Shown: piece by piece, positions 34,881 through 44,000 of the stretch
Layout of the letters: every line of letters begins with the position of its first letter
Position numbering within the stretch: the stretch's first letter is position 1
Made by a program: the position numbers and the translations under genes
NCBI RefSeq assembly: GCF_014117325.1
Contig: NZ_CP059732.1
Span: 8,693,501 to 8,757,500, forward strand
DNA from: Spirosoma foliorum
GTDB lineage: Bacteria > Bacteroidota > Bacteroidia > Cytophagales > Spirosomataceae
Reading direction: 5' to 3'
DNA: 64,000 nucleotides
The notes under the pieces: generated by a model
Seen by the model: only the letters and a program-made list of their open reading frames with translations
Told to the model about the DNA's origin: nothing
The model's database searches: none

Positions 34881-35537
34881 TCATCCTGCCCAGCTCTCCC
34901 GATCCAGGCTACGGTATTGAATGGCTTCGGCGAGGTGTTCAATCTTGATTTCATCGGAACCAGCTAAGTCAGCAATGGTGCGCGACACTTTCAGAATACG
35001 ATCGTAGGCACGGGCGGATAGGCCCAGCCGCTCCATGGCTGTTCGGAGTAAGGCGCGGCCTGCATCGTTGATGATACAAACTTCTTTTACCATCTGCGAG
35101 GGCATCATGGCGTTGCTGTAAATACCTGGCTGATCGGCAAAACGCGTTGTTTGCCGTTCTCGGGCCTTTATGACTCGTTCACGAATTACTTCACTAGGTT
35201 CAGCGGGCCGATTGGCCGTCATCTGATCGAAGGAAACAGGCGTGACCTCGACGTGTAAATCAATCCGGTCGAGGAGCGGGCCGCTGATTTTAGCCAGGTA
35301 TTTCTGAACAATGCCCGGCCCGCAAACACACTCTTTTTCAGGATGGTTGTAGTACCCACAGGGGCAGGGGTTCATACTGGCAATGAGCATAAAGCTGGCA
35401 GGAAATTCTACTGCCCATTTCGCCCGCGAGATACTCACTTTTCGATCTTCGAGCGGTTGGCGCATCACTTCCAGCGCCGAGCGTTTAAACTCGGGTAATT
35501 CATCTAAAAATAGAACACCATTATGTGCCAACGAAAT
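34881..35537 (-). pseudogene. comM: yifB/comM (Mg-chelatase-like ATPase), 3' fragment
   Basis: About 218 codons of a gene that is normally about 510. The remaining part begins at ISLAHNGVLFLDELPEF (Walker B) and includes the Cys cluster NPCPCGYYNHPEKECVCG, the sensor region SGPLLDRIDLHVEV and the C-terminal RILKVSRTIADLAG..AIQYRSLD. The Walker A half and the lon-like N-terminus are missing. The break is sharp at 35537/35538, where a TGTG-ended AT-rich element starts. ComM helps branch migration during natural transformation; this copy cannot work. The 5' part is not found elsewhere in the window. Confidence 0.85.
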
Positions 35538-35548
35538 TGTGAAATAAA

Positions 35549-35626
35549 ATAGTAAACGAGAAAAAAAAGCTACATCAGGGGATTTTTTAAAATAGTAAGT
35601 GAGAATTTTTTAAGTAGTAAATGAGA
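35549..35626. repeat. Three direct repeats at the island left end (possible transposase binding sites)
   Basis: ATAGTAAACGAGA (35549), ATAGTAAGTGAGA (35592) and GTAGTAAATGAGA (35614), consensus rTAGTAArYGAGA, all in the same direction within 90 bases of the end. Tn7-like ends carry several TnsB binding sites in this arrangement. Confidence 0.55.
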
Positions 35627-35681
35627 AAAAATAGAAATATAAAGAACCTAAAGCGAAAAATTGCAAACACTTGACTAATCT

Positions 35682-36608
35682 AATTCAAGTTGCGAGATAG
35701 TTTGAGCCTGCCAGTCAGGAGTGTATTTTAGAGTCTCCGAGGTTCTAAAATAACAACTCCCATGACTGACAAAGCCATAGCAATCTACTGCTTTTTAGAC
35801 GATTTCTTCAAGCTTAGTGCCCCTAAAGAAGATGCTCATTGTAAACTTAATGATGCCGAAATCGCGACAACCGCTTTGCTAGCGGCCCTGTTCTTTTACG
35901 GTAATCAAGGCTCGGCTATGAAATATATGCGCGAACATCATGGTTTAAAAATGATCGACAAATCAGGATTTAATCGACGTATTCATCGACTTGAAGCCCG
36001 GTTAATAGCCCTCTTTCATTCCTTGGGATTTACCCTTAAAGACCTCAATATCAGTAGCCGTTATATCATTGATTCGTTTCCCGTAGCCGTCTGCCGCAAT
36101 TGCCGGATTCCGGTTTGTAAATTGCTGAAAGGCAAAGCCTATCATGGCTACAATGAAGCTAAAAAGGAATATTTTTACGGTTTCAAGATTCAAGTCATTG
36201 TGGATGAAGATTGCTTGCCAGTTGATTATTTCGTGCTAGCAGGTAGCTTTGCCGATGTCACAGCCCTGCAGTCTATGACTATTGATCTGCCAGCGGGCAG
36301 TGAACTGTATGGCGACAAAGGCTACACCGACTATGAACAGGAAGATTTATATGCCCAGCATGAACAGATTTATCTTCGAATTCATCGCAAAATAAATTCT
36401 CACCGCCCTGACCAGCCTTGGGAAGTGTTTCTTAAGAACCACTTCCGCAAGCCAATTGAAGGGGCATTTAGTCAGATCACCGACTTATTTCCCCGCCATA
36501 TTCATGCGGTAACGGCCAAAGGATTCCTCTTGAAAGTGTTTTTATTCCTTCTGGCATATACCTTCGACGGACTTACGCCACATGCTCTATAATCTCGCAA
36601 CTTGAATT
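35682..36608 (+). mobile_element. IS982-like insertion sequence (about 927 bp)
   Basis: Inverted repeats AATTCAAGTTGCGAGAT at the left and the exact complement at the right (17 bases). The flanks repeat AATCT (extendable to TAATCTA), a 5-7 bp target duplication. It contains one transposase gene. Confidence 0.85.
35762..36592 (+). CDS. IS982-family transposase
   Basis: 276 residues, full length for IS982. DDE residues: Asp in YIIDSFPVAVC, Asp in LYGDKGYTDYE and Glu in KPIEGAFSQI. The N-terminal part (LNDAEIATTALLAALFFYGNQGSAMKYMREH) is typical of the family. The element inserted between the island left end and the tniA start. Intact ends and open frame suggest it may still move. Confidence 0.88.
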   Translation: MTDKAIAIYCFLDDFFKLSAPKEDAHCKLNDAEIATTALLAALFFYGNQGSAMKYMREHHGLKMIDKSGFNRRIHRLEARLIALFHSLGFTLKDLNISSRYIIDSFPVAVCRNCRIPVCKLLKGKAYHGYNEAKKEYFYGFKIQVIVDEDCLPVDYFVLAGSFADVTALQSMTIDLPAGSELYGDKGYTDYEQEDLYAQHEQIYLRIHRKINSHRPDQPWEVFLKNHFRKPIEGAFSQITDLFPRHIHAVTAKGFLLKVFLFLLAYTFDGLTPHAL

Positions 36609-36691
36609 AATCTATTGGTTATGAGTGTAATATGTATTTTAGATATTTAAGGGGAAAATAAATGTATAATCAATTAAAATAACAATTACTG

Positions 36692-37239
36692 ATGGATTCT
36701 CAGGTCTTTTCTTCGGGCGAACATTATATGTTTGATGGCAAAGAGGTGGTTGTTGTAAAGCAGGAAGATCTTGACTATGTACGCTGCCAATTCGTCGATA
36801 CGGGTTATAAGATACGTGTTTCCATACTAAAACTAAAGCCAGTTCTAATTCCTACGATAGGCTTAGCTAGCGTGGATTTAGGAAATGATGAAGATGCTGC
36901 AACATCTCGACCAAAAGCCTGGGCTAAAGCTGGGAAGAGGATGGAAATGATGAATGCGTTAAAAGATGGTATGTCGTTTAAAGAGGTAGCTAAGTAATAT
37001 CATATATATGTTAGCAGACTTTACGTCTACAGTGAATTTTTTGATGGGACAAGAGAGTCGTTACTTGATAAACCCAAAGGAAGCAAGGGAAAAACGCGAT
37101 TGAGTCCACCCGTTGAAACTATTATTGAGCAAGTGATTAAGGATTGGTATTTAACTAAGCAGCGCTTGCAGGTGGTGAAAATTCATGAAGAATGCCAAAT
37201 ACAATGTATAGAAATAAAATTGACACCTCCTACTTTACC
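36692..37239 (+). pseudogene. tniA: TniA/Mu-type transposase, broken N-terminal fragment
   Basis: ATG 36692 begins SSGEHYMFDGKEVVVVKQEDLDYVRCQF, the small beta domain at the start of TniA/TnsB-type transposases. After residue 101 an in-frame TAA (36995-36997) interrupts SFKEVAK-stop-YHIYVSRLY; the same frame then continues with LLDKPKGSKGKTRLSPPVETIIEQVI and DWYLTKQRLQVVKIHEEC, the helix-turn-helix region before the rve catalytic domain. The IS481-like element starts at 37240 and removes the catalytic part. It is thus inactive by a stop codon and by truncation. Confidence 0.72.
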
Positions 37240-38356
37240 TGTGATGGCTCGATAGATACGCTACAGTCAGCCACTGTCTAATCTTGGTACTTTTCTAAGT
37301 TTTAGACTTCCGTCGATGGCTGGCTACTTGTTTGTCGCGAGCATAATGTTGCTCCCGAATCCTTTCTTTACTGGGATCATAACGAGCAATCACATCATCC
37401 CAGAACGGCGTTTCGGCCCCTATTTCAGCTACGGCCAAACCAGGTGTCTTTCCGTTCAGTGAACTATGAGAACGTTGATAGTTATAGTAAAACTGCCACT
37501 CTTCTAAGCGGTCGTTTAAGTGAGCATCCTTCAGGTCGGCTGTACGATAAAACTCTTGAAGATCGGTCTGCTGGCTACGCTCAACTTTGCCATTGAGATG
37601 AGGAGAGCGAGGTTTGATAGGGCGAAATTTGATGTGATATTCCATCAACCGCTCCTGAAAACAATAGGCAAAAAACTCTCGACCTCGATCAGTTTGAATC
37701 CGTTGAATGGGAAAAGGCATCTGCTCAATTAAGCGATCTAAGAAGTCAATGGTATTAGCCGCCGTTCGACGTTTATAGGTATACATGACTCGAAAGCGAC
37801 TACAGTCATCAATAGCCGTATACTGATAGATACCTGTGGTAATTTTACAGACATCCATTTGCACTCGGTCACTGGGTATGGGTCGGGAATAACGGATAAA
37901 TGGCTGCTGTTTATGAAAGCGTTTGATGGGTGGGCAATCGTTTTTTTTTAGAATGCGTCCTACGGTGGCCACGGATACTTGAATGGAGTGCTGTTGAAAT
38001 AAAAAAGAGCAGATCCGAATCTTGCCAATGTTTTGAGTCTGACGAATTTGCAAAACCAGATTTTCCACTTCATCGTCGAACTGCTGACGGGCTAAATGGT
38101 GAGGCCGACGCGAACGATCCTCAAATCCTTCTAGTTCTTTTCGCTTAATCCATCGCTGGAGCGTGGATCGGGCAATGCCACATCGCCGGGCTGCCACACT
38201 AATTGAACCTACTTGGTAATACACAGCCAGCCACTTTTGTCGAGTCTGAGCCGATGCAGAGTCAGGTGCCATGAAGAGAAGTTTTTGTTCTCAATATAGT
38301 ACATTACCAAGAAATATCATAAGGCCTTAGTGTAGCGCATCTATCGAGCCATCACA
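37240..38356 (-). mobile_element. IS481-like insertion sequence (1117 bp)
   Basis: Ends TGTGATGGCTCGATAGATAC.. and the complement with one mismatch over 26 bases. One transposase gene inside. No direct repeat is seen in the flanks (ACTTTACC left, AGTAAGTA right), and the flanks come from two different genes, so DNA next to it was rearranged after insertion. Confidence 0.85.
37295..38272 (-). CDS. IS481-family transposase
   Basis: 325 residues. N-terminal helix-turn-helix (GSISVAARRCGIARSTLQRWIKR) and an rve-type DDE domain: Asp in VQMDVCKI, Asp in IQTDRGREFFAYCF, Glu in SPHLNGKVERSQQTD. The C-terminal Lys/Arg-rich tail is normal. Length fits IS481. It appears intact. Confidence 0.88.
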   Translation of the reverse strand: MAPDSASAQTRQKWLAVYYQVGSISVAARRCGIARSTLQRWIKRKELEGFEDRSRRPHHLARQQFDDEVENLVLQIRQTQNIGKIRICSFLFQQHSIQVSVATVGRILKKNDCPPIKRFHKQQPFIRYSRPIPSDRVQMDVCKITTGIYQYTAIDDCSRFRVMYTYKRRTAANTIDFLDRLIEQMPFPIQRIQTDRGREFFAYCFQERLMEYHIKFRPIKPRSPHLNGKVERSQQTDLQEFYRTADLKDAHLNDRLEEWQFYYNYQRSHSSLNGKTPGLAVAEIGAETPFWDDVIARYDPSKERIREQHYARDKQVASHRRKSKT

Positions 38357-38622
38357 AGTAAGTATAAGCGGCCCTCGTAGCTAGATAACGTTGTTTGACG
38401 AATTGTATCTATAGAAGTAAGAGTTCTATGCGACAGTTCTACTAGTATTGCTTCAGGGGCTAATTTATCGATATCCCGATTCCATATACTCTGACCAGGG
38501 AATAATGCCTTGCAGAATGAGTGGCATTTCATCGCATGTCTGTGGGCCAATCGAGTTAGCCAACTGGATAGAATTTCATCCGGCCGAGGGTGGGTTGTAG
38601 CTGGTAAGATAGCAGAGCCCAT
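38357..38622 (-). pseudogene. tniQ: TniQ-family transposition protein, N-terminal fragment
   Basis: About 88 residues: LPATTHPRPDEILSSWLTRLAHRH, then FPGQSIWNRDIDKLAPEAILVELS and TTLSSYEGRLY. This is the characteristic N-terminus of TniQ/TnsD proteins, which choose the target for Tn7-like and Tn5053-like transposons. The gene is cut by the IS481-like element; the last six codons of the open frame (to 38341) come from the IS end. It points toward the tniA fragment, the reverse of the usual arrangement. Confidence 0.78.
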
Positions 38623-38730
38623 GATCGTTTATAATGGTTCATTAAGTTGATAAGAGGGTAATAGCCTGAAGGAATGACAATTGGTATAACCTAAGCCAAT
38701 AGTCAGTCAAGGTGAATATGATTTATCCTT

Positions 38731-39969
38731 TTAGATGATGCTGGTATGGTTCTTGGCTATTCGTTCACCGAATACGACTGCTAACTGTTGTATAAGCGCC
38801 CCCCACTTATTGACGCCCAATTTTTGTTTAGTAAGAACTTGGCGACTGGTTATATATAGGGATTTTAATAGTTCTGTTTCTGTAGTGTCAAGCCCATTTA
38901 TTTTAGTCGCAATTACTAGTAGCTCTTGGCAAGTAGTCACTAAGTGATTGCCCTGGGTCATTTTACGAACTAGATCTGGGTAAATCATTGGCCCCATTAA
39001 ATTATCCCAGTTCTGTTCCCATTGACTAATGATAAGAGGATAACGAGCTTCCCAGACCGCTTTTACTGTTTTCCAGGTTTCAACGGATTCTATTAGGGAT
39101 AGCGCTTTATAAACAGATTGGAGAGCTTTTCGTAGTTTCGGTAAATCGTTGCCTTTTATATGTAATAGACTATGTTGCATTTGGTGCATAATAGAGCTAT
39201 GCACTTGTGTCTGAGGATAAACTTGGTTAATAATGGGTTTTATCTTCTCGATATTTTCAAAGCAAACAATCAGTGGATCTTTCATTCCCCGGACTTTGAG
39301 GTCATAAAGTAGATCGGGCCAAAAATCGATTGAACTTTTGTTCGTTATATAGTGCCCTAAAATATCCCGATTACCCTCCAGATCAATGCCAACTACATTG
39401 TAAGAGATTATAGTATGTAATTCACTCTCAGACCAGAGTTGTATAGCTTTATCAGTAACCCATATACAGGCATATACTGGCTTAAGCTGGCGTTTTAGCC
39501 AGGCCTGCATTTGAGGAAGTAGTTGATTCGTTGTGTTGATTAATGTGTCAATATCAATCAGTTCTTTAAAACGGACATTGATCTGATGGGCAATTGTTTC
39601 ATAAGGAACCCCTTGTTCGTATAAACTCAGAATTTCCTTTTCAATACGTTTTCTATTTGTCTCCTCTACATGGTCAGTTCGTCGTAGGTATCGATTAGGG
39701 CGGCTGTTATCAAGTGGCCAGTTAAATAAGGTCGTCTTCTGGTTAAGGTCTGCAGGCTTATTTGCAATTACATTGTTGGGCTCATTTCTTGAGTAAGTGT
39801 CTGGTAATAAGGCAGATTCTAGTAAGTCTTTGATGACAGGAGCTAATAACCCCTGTATGCCAGGTACATTATGTTCCCCCGTTCGCAATTGTTGAACAGC
39901 CTGCTGGCGAAACAACTCATAATTAAATGGTTTTTGTGTTTCCATAGATTGATCTGGTAGCGTGCCCAT
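38731..39969 (-). CDS. IS256-like transposase relative lacking catalytic residues
   Basis: 412 residues (or 404 from ATG 39945), with an unbroken frame. It aligns along its length with IS256/Mutator transposases: QLRTGEHNVPGIQGLLAPVIKDLLESAL, LSLYEQGVPYETIAHQINVRF, VVGIDLEGNRDILGHYI, LLYDLKVRGMKDPLIVCF, NQVYPQTQVHSSIMHQMQHSL and WEARYPLIISQWEQNWDNL. The catalytic positions are all changed: LDA is YAC, VDG is FEN, and the YTTNAIES block with the Glu is replaced by TQGNHLVT. It should bind DNA or transposon ends but not cut. Divergent from an XRE regulator and 108 bases upstream of tniQ on the same strand. Confidence 0.72.
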   Translation of the reverse strand: MGTLPDQSMETQKPFNYELFRQQAVQQLRTGEHNVPGIQGLLAPVIKDLLESALLPDTYSRNEPNNVIANKPADLNQKTTLFNWPLDNSRPNRYLRRTDHVEETNRKRIEKEILSLYEQGVPYETIAHQINVRFKELIDIDTLINTTNQLLPQMQAWLKRQLKPVYACIWVTDKAIQLWSESELHTIISYNVVGIDLEGNRDILGHYITNKSSIDFWPDLLYDLKVRGMKDPLIVCFENIEKIKPIINQVYPQTQVHSSIMHQMQHSLLHIKGNDLPKLRKALQSVYKALSLIESVETWKTVKAVWEARYPLIISQWEQNWDNLMGPMIYPDLVRKMTQGNHLVTTCQELLVIATKINGLDTTETELLKSLYITSRQVLTKQKLGVNKWGALIQQLAVVFGERIAKNHTSII

Positions 39970-40140
39970 TGGCTGATCAGTTAAAAAACCGAAAGGCGTG
40001 ATTTCCGTAGAGGGCTCAGCTTTGTTCCAGCAACTCTACGAGAAGCCATAACTCCTACTGATTCATGGTCGAAAATGCCCAAAATTAAGCAGAAAAGTCG
40101 AAAATAGGACATGTATGTCCTGTTTGATTTTTTCCAAATT

Positions 40141-40410
40141 ATGATTCTTTGCCTTGTGATAGGCATCAGGGACAAAGAAGTATTAAAGCTTTTCGGCAGC
40201 AGTGTCCGACAGAAGCGCTTGCAGTACGGCTTTTCTCAGTCAGAACTAGCCCATCAGTGCCAAATTGATGCCCGGCAGATAGGCCGAATAGAACGAGGAG
40301 AGGTAAATACGACAATAAGTACCGTTTTTGCGATAGCTAGAGCCCTAGAAGTTGAAGTTGCTTACTTGTTTGATTTCCCGTTACCGGAGTTAACCAAAGA
40401 AGAAGATTGA
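40141..40410 (+). CDS. XRE-family (helix-turn-helix 3) regulator
   Basis: About 89 residues with a clear HTH_3 domain: FGSSVRQKRLQYGFSQSELAHQCQIDARQIGRIERGEVNTTISTVFAIARALEV. The start is uncertain; ATG 40141, an ATG at 40111 and a GTG at 40156 are all possible, and the hydrophobic residues before RDKEVLKLF are probably not all translated. Divergent from the inactive IS256-like gene, which it may control. Confidence 0.75.
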   Translation: MILCLVIGIRDKEVLKLFGSSVRQKRLQYGFSQSELAHQCQIDARQIGRIERGEVNTTISTVFAIARALEVEVAYLFDFPLPELTKEED

Positions 40411-40421
40411 AGGCTTTCTGA

Positions 40422-40553
40422 TCATTTATTCGCTTGAATTCGCCCTACTTTTTCGTCAAAGAATACTTCATAGTGATCCTTGGCTATCCAACCGCTGTTC
40501 CCTGAACGAACAGGCTCGTTAATAGTGGTCTTGGGTTTGGTATAATTTCCCAT
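40422..40553 (-). CDS. Small hypothetical protein (43 residues)
   Basis: Open frame starting MGNYTKPKTTINEPVRSG and continuing with SGWIAKDHYEVFFDEK. The composition looks protein-like, but there is no known family. It is convergent with the XRE gene, ending 12 bases after it. Its expression is unproven. Confidence 0.35.
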   Translation of the reverse strand: MGNYTKPKTTINEPVRSGNSGWIAKDHYEVFFDEKVGRIQANK

Positions 40554-41080
40554 TTTTAGCTGACTTATAACAGTTAACAGTTCAAAAGTGAACAAGTGCG
40601 GGTTTTCACATTTATAATTCTTTCGCCCTACTATAGTGAGCCATATCTTGAACCGATTGTAGTATAGTGCCCAAGTTTATGCTATTTACACCATCAGCTT
40701 TTGAGCAGTCACAGGCTACCTATTACGTGAAAAATGACTAAATCTTTATTCATCATAAGCTTGACTGTACTCCCCTAAATGAATGAAAGGTAGCTGATTA
40801 ACTTTACTTGAAGGTTAATCAGCTACCAGATAAGGGCCAAGTTTTACATGACATAGCTGATTGGGAGGTACTACGCTTTTGCCTCCTATAGGTTTACTTA
40901 ATCTACCAAGACTAACTCAGATAAATATAACGAAACGAATTTATGGCCAATCAATAGGCTTTGTAGCCAAGATGAGAAGTAAAAAATAATTAGTAGTATA
41001 CGATTACTATTGGATTGACTACCCGTCTAATGGCCGATGAGGATCTAACCTCCTTGTCAACCACCACTAGTTTCGATTCT
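40554..41080. other. About 530-base AT-rich intergenic region
   Basis: No credible gene. It contains one strong hairpin (40789-40827) and should hold the promoter of the surface-protein block, but no confident TAnnTTTG match was found. The right end of the Tn7-like island was looked for here and not recognised. Confidence 0.55.
40789..40827. terminator. 14-bp hairpin, terminator-like
   Basis: GGTAGCTGATTAAC and GTTAATCAGCTACC are perfect complements around an 11-base loop. No gene ends immediately before it on either strand. Confidence 0.45.
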
Positions 41081-44000
41081 ATGCCATTAACCTTTACTTC
41101 ACGCCATTACCTCTTTGTTTCTTTTTCCTGCCTGGTCAGCTTCCTGATGCTGGGATTTACCAATGCCTCCCAGGCCCAGAATAAGCTCTATATGAACCCG
41201 GTCAAATACACTGACCGACGGGTGTATACATACAATCATATTTGTTCCAGTGCCAGCCAGGTCCATTTTACCCTCAATGGGCAACCTCTGCCAGCTTATC
41301 AATTCTTCTGGTTTGCCAGCGGTCTGGGCTTTATTGAATTTGATTTTGGCACACTCAAGCCAGGCGATGTCCTGACGGTCAGTGATGAGTGTGGTAGTAC
41401 GCCCTTTTCACAAACTGTTACTGACGATTACGTTTATGTGGAGGTGCCCGTTGGACAGAGTCATGCCAGCAACGGTATTCCACCCGGTGACGAAACAGCT
41501 CCTTACAGTCGACTCAGTACGCCACTAATAGTGGGGCGATGTGAGCCTATTTCGGTTGGGGCTCATGGACTCCATACCTATTCCTTGTTTGCCTCGACGA
41601 ATGCGAAAGGAACAGCCACCCAAATTGGCCAATTCCTTATTAATGGAAATCCCTTGACGGCGGCTGGCCACCAAATTGCGCACATAGGCTACCAGGGAGC
41701 GGTTAATTATACAATCGGAGCGGATGGCAGTCTGGCTTTTGATGGCCCTGTTCAGTTTATATCTCAGCAGTTTTACTCCGGCCAAACGCCACTAACGATA
41801 GAATATCACCACAATGGCGCGGTATATAGTGGTGATCTGGATTTGAGAATTGGCGCCATGAGCTTCCGCTATATTAGTAATACGGGCTTTGCCATCCAGA
41901 AAGCAACCTATACCAGTGCTGTTAGTGAGAAGGATTTTACGGGTGATTATAGCCATTCAGTCTTTAAGATCACCTACGATGGGCATTACTTCCGGGCTTA
42001 CGTCGACAATGTACTCGTCGACGAACTGGAACGATTCGTTGTCTTTGATGCCCAGGGAGGAAGTCTGTCCAACACTGGCGTGTTACCCTACGGCTCATCC
42101 GTCACCTTTTCGCCGACTCAGGCAGGGGCCGGGTGGGTTGGGGTACTGGTCGATGGGGTTTTATATACCCGCCAACAGCTTTCCATCGCTGATGATCTGT
42201 CGCTAAACCCGACGGTGATTAATGCCAGTTGTAGTGGGGCCGCTACGGGCCAGATTAGCCTGGCGGTCACGGGTGGTAAAGCGCCGTTCCAATATAATCT
42301 GAATGGAGGTGCTTACTCTGCCAGTAATACCTTTACCAGATTAGCTTCTACAACGTATACAGTGGGCGTGCGCGATGCCTCGGGTTGCACCGCTACCCGT
42401 ACGGTGACCGTCAGTCAGCCACCCACGCTGGGTATCACGATTGCGAGTAAGACCGACGTTAGCTGTACTGGAAACACCAATGGAGCCGTTACCCTGAATC
42501 CTTCGGGGGGCACAGGTCCGTTTCAATATAGTCAGAACGGGGGTGCTTACGGTTCATCGGCCAGCTTTACTGGGTTATCGACTGGGGTATATACCTTTTC
42601 AGTAAAAGACGTGAATGGTTGTACCGCTTCGGTGAGTACGACATTGACGACGCAAAGCAATTTAGCCCTCAGTGTAGTCGCCCAGCAGAATATCGCCTGT
42701 TTTGGTGGAAACACAGGCACCCTAAGTGTCACCACAACGGGTAGCTCAGTGGGTGCCGTGCAGTACGGAATCAATTCGGGTGCCTTGCAGTCAACTACTC
42801 AGTTTACGGGTTTAGGGGCGGGTACCTACACACTAACGGCAGAGGATAACCTGTGTCGTGTGAGCCTGCCCGTTAGCCTCAGTCAGCCACCAGCTCTGGG
42901 CGCTACGGCCACCATTACCCAGGCCATTCATTGTTATAATGGTGCCGATGGGGCGGTCACCGTAGCGGGGAGTGGCGGGGTGACGGCTTACCAGTTTTCG
43001 GCCGATGGTAGCGCGTATCAGACAGCGGCTAATTTTTCGGGACTAGCCCGGGGCAACTATAAATACTGGGTCAAGGATGCCAACGGCTGCGTGGCCACAA
43101 CCGGAATTTTGACCCTCAATGACCCCACGGCGTTACAACTAACCGTTACCGACCGAACCGACGCTGGTTGTTTTGGCGGTGCCACGGGCAGTCTCACCGT
43201 AGCCGCATCGGGTGGTGTCTCCCCGTATACCTACACCCGAACAGGGACCAGCTTTGGGGCGTCGGGGCAGTTCACGGGGTTAGTGGCTGCGAGTTATACC
43301 CTGCAAACAAAGGATGCCAATGGCTGTCTGGCCTCTACCTCGGCCACCATTGGCCAACCGGCGGTTTTACAGGGAGGGCTAAGTAGCCTACAGGCGGTCG
43401 CCTGCTCGGGGGGATCGGATGGGGCGCTTTCGCTCAGTGCCACGGGCGGAACCAGCCCCTATCGGTTCGCCCAGGACGGCACGAGTTTTACCTCGACCAA
43501 TACGTTTAGGAGTCTGTCCGAAGGGGTCTATACGTTAACGATTCGGGATGCCAATAACTGCCAGATCACCGTACCGGCGACAATTGGCTACCAGAGCCGA
43601 TTGCTGCTCAGTATTGCTATGGTGAAACCCGTTGGGTGCTTTGGCGAGTCGACCGGAGGCATGACGGCATCAGCTACCGGCTCGACAGCAGTGGGTACCC
43701 TGATGTATTCGGTTGACGGAACCAATTATCAGCCAGCCGCTCAGTTTACAGGTTTAGCGGCTGGCAACTATACGCTACACCTGAAAGACAATCTCTGTCA
43801 AGTCAGTCAGGCATTTGTTGTGACGCAGCCTACGGCCTTAACCGCCAGTGCTTCCGTTATGCAGGCGGTGGCCTGCTGGGGTGGAAGTTCGGGGCTGAAT
43901 CGGGTAGCAGCCTCGGGCGGAACAACGCCCTATCAATACTCGGCAAATGGCACGGCTTATCAGAGTTCAACGGATTTTGCCAATCTGGTCGTGAACAGCT

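Larger units (their letters stand above)
35538..40410. mobile_element. Remains of a Tn7-like (TniA/TniQ) island in comM; right end not identified
   Basis: The left end is the comM break at 35538, starting TGTGAAATAAAATAG and followed by three short direct repeats. Inside are a broken TniA-type transposase, a broken TniQ, an IS982-like and an IS481-like insertion, an inactive IS256-like protein and an XRE regulator. The DNA is richer in A+T than either flank. The end coordinate given is the last gene that clearly belongs to the AT-rich part; the true right end may be further right or beyond the window. Confidence 0.6.

Noticed and set aside
39981..40175. Minus-strand frame of 64 codons between the IS256-like gene and the XRE gene
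   Set aside because: It overlaps the XRE gene on the opposite strand and shows no protein-like pattern; this gap is more likely the divergent promoter region.
35538..40410. CRISPR-associated transposon
   Set aside because: TniA- and TniQ-like remnants are present, but no Cas gene, repeat array or guide-like sequence was found.
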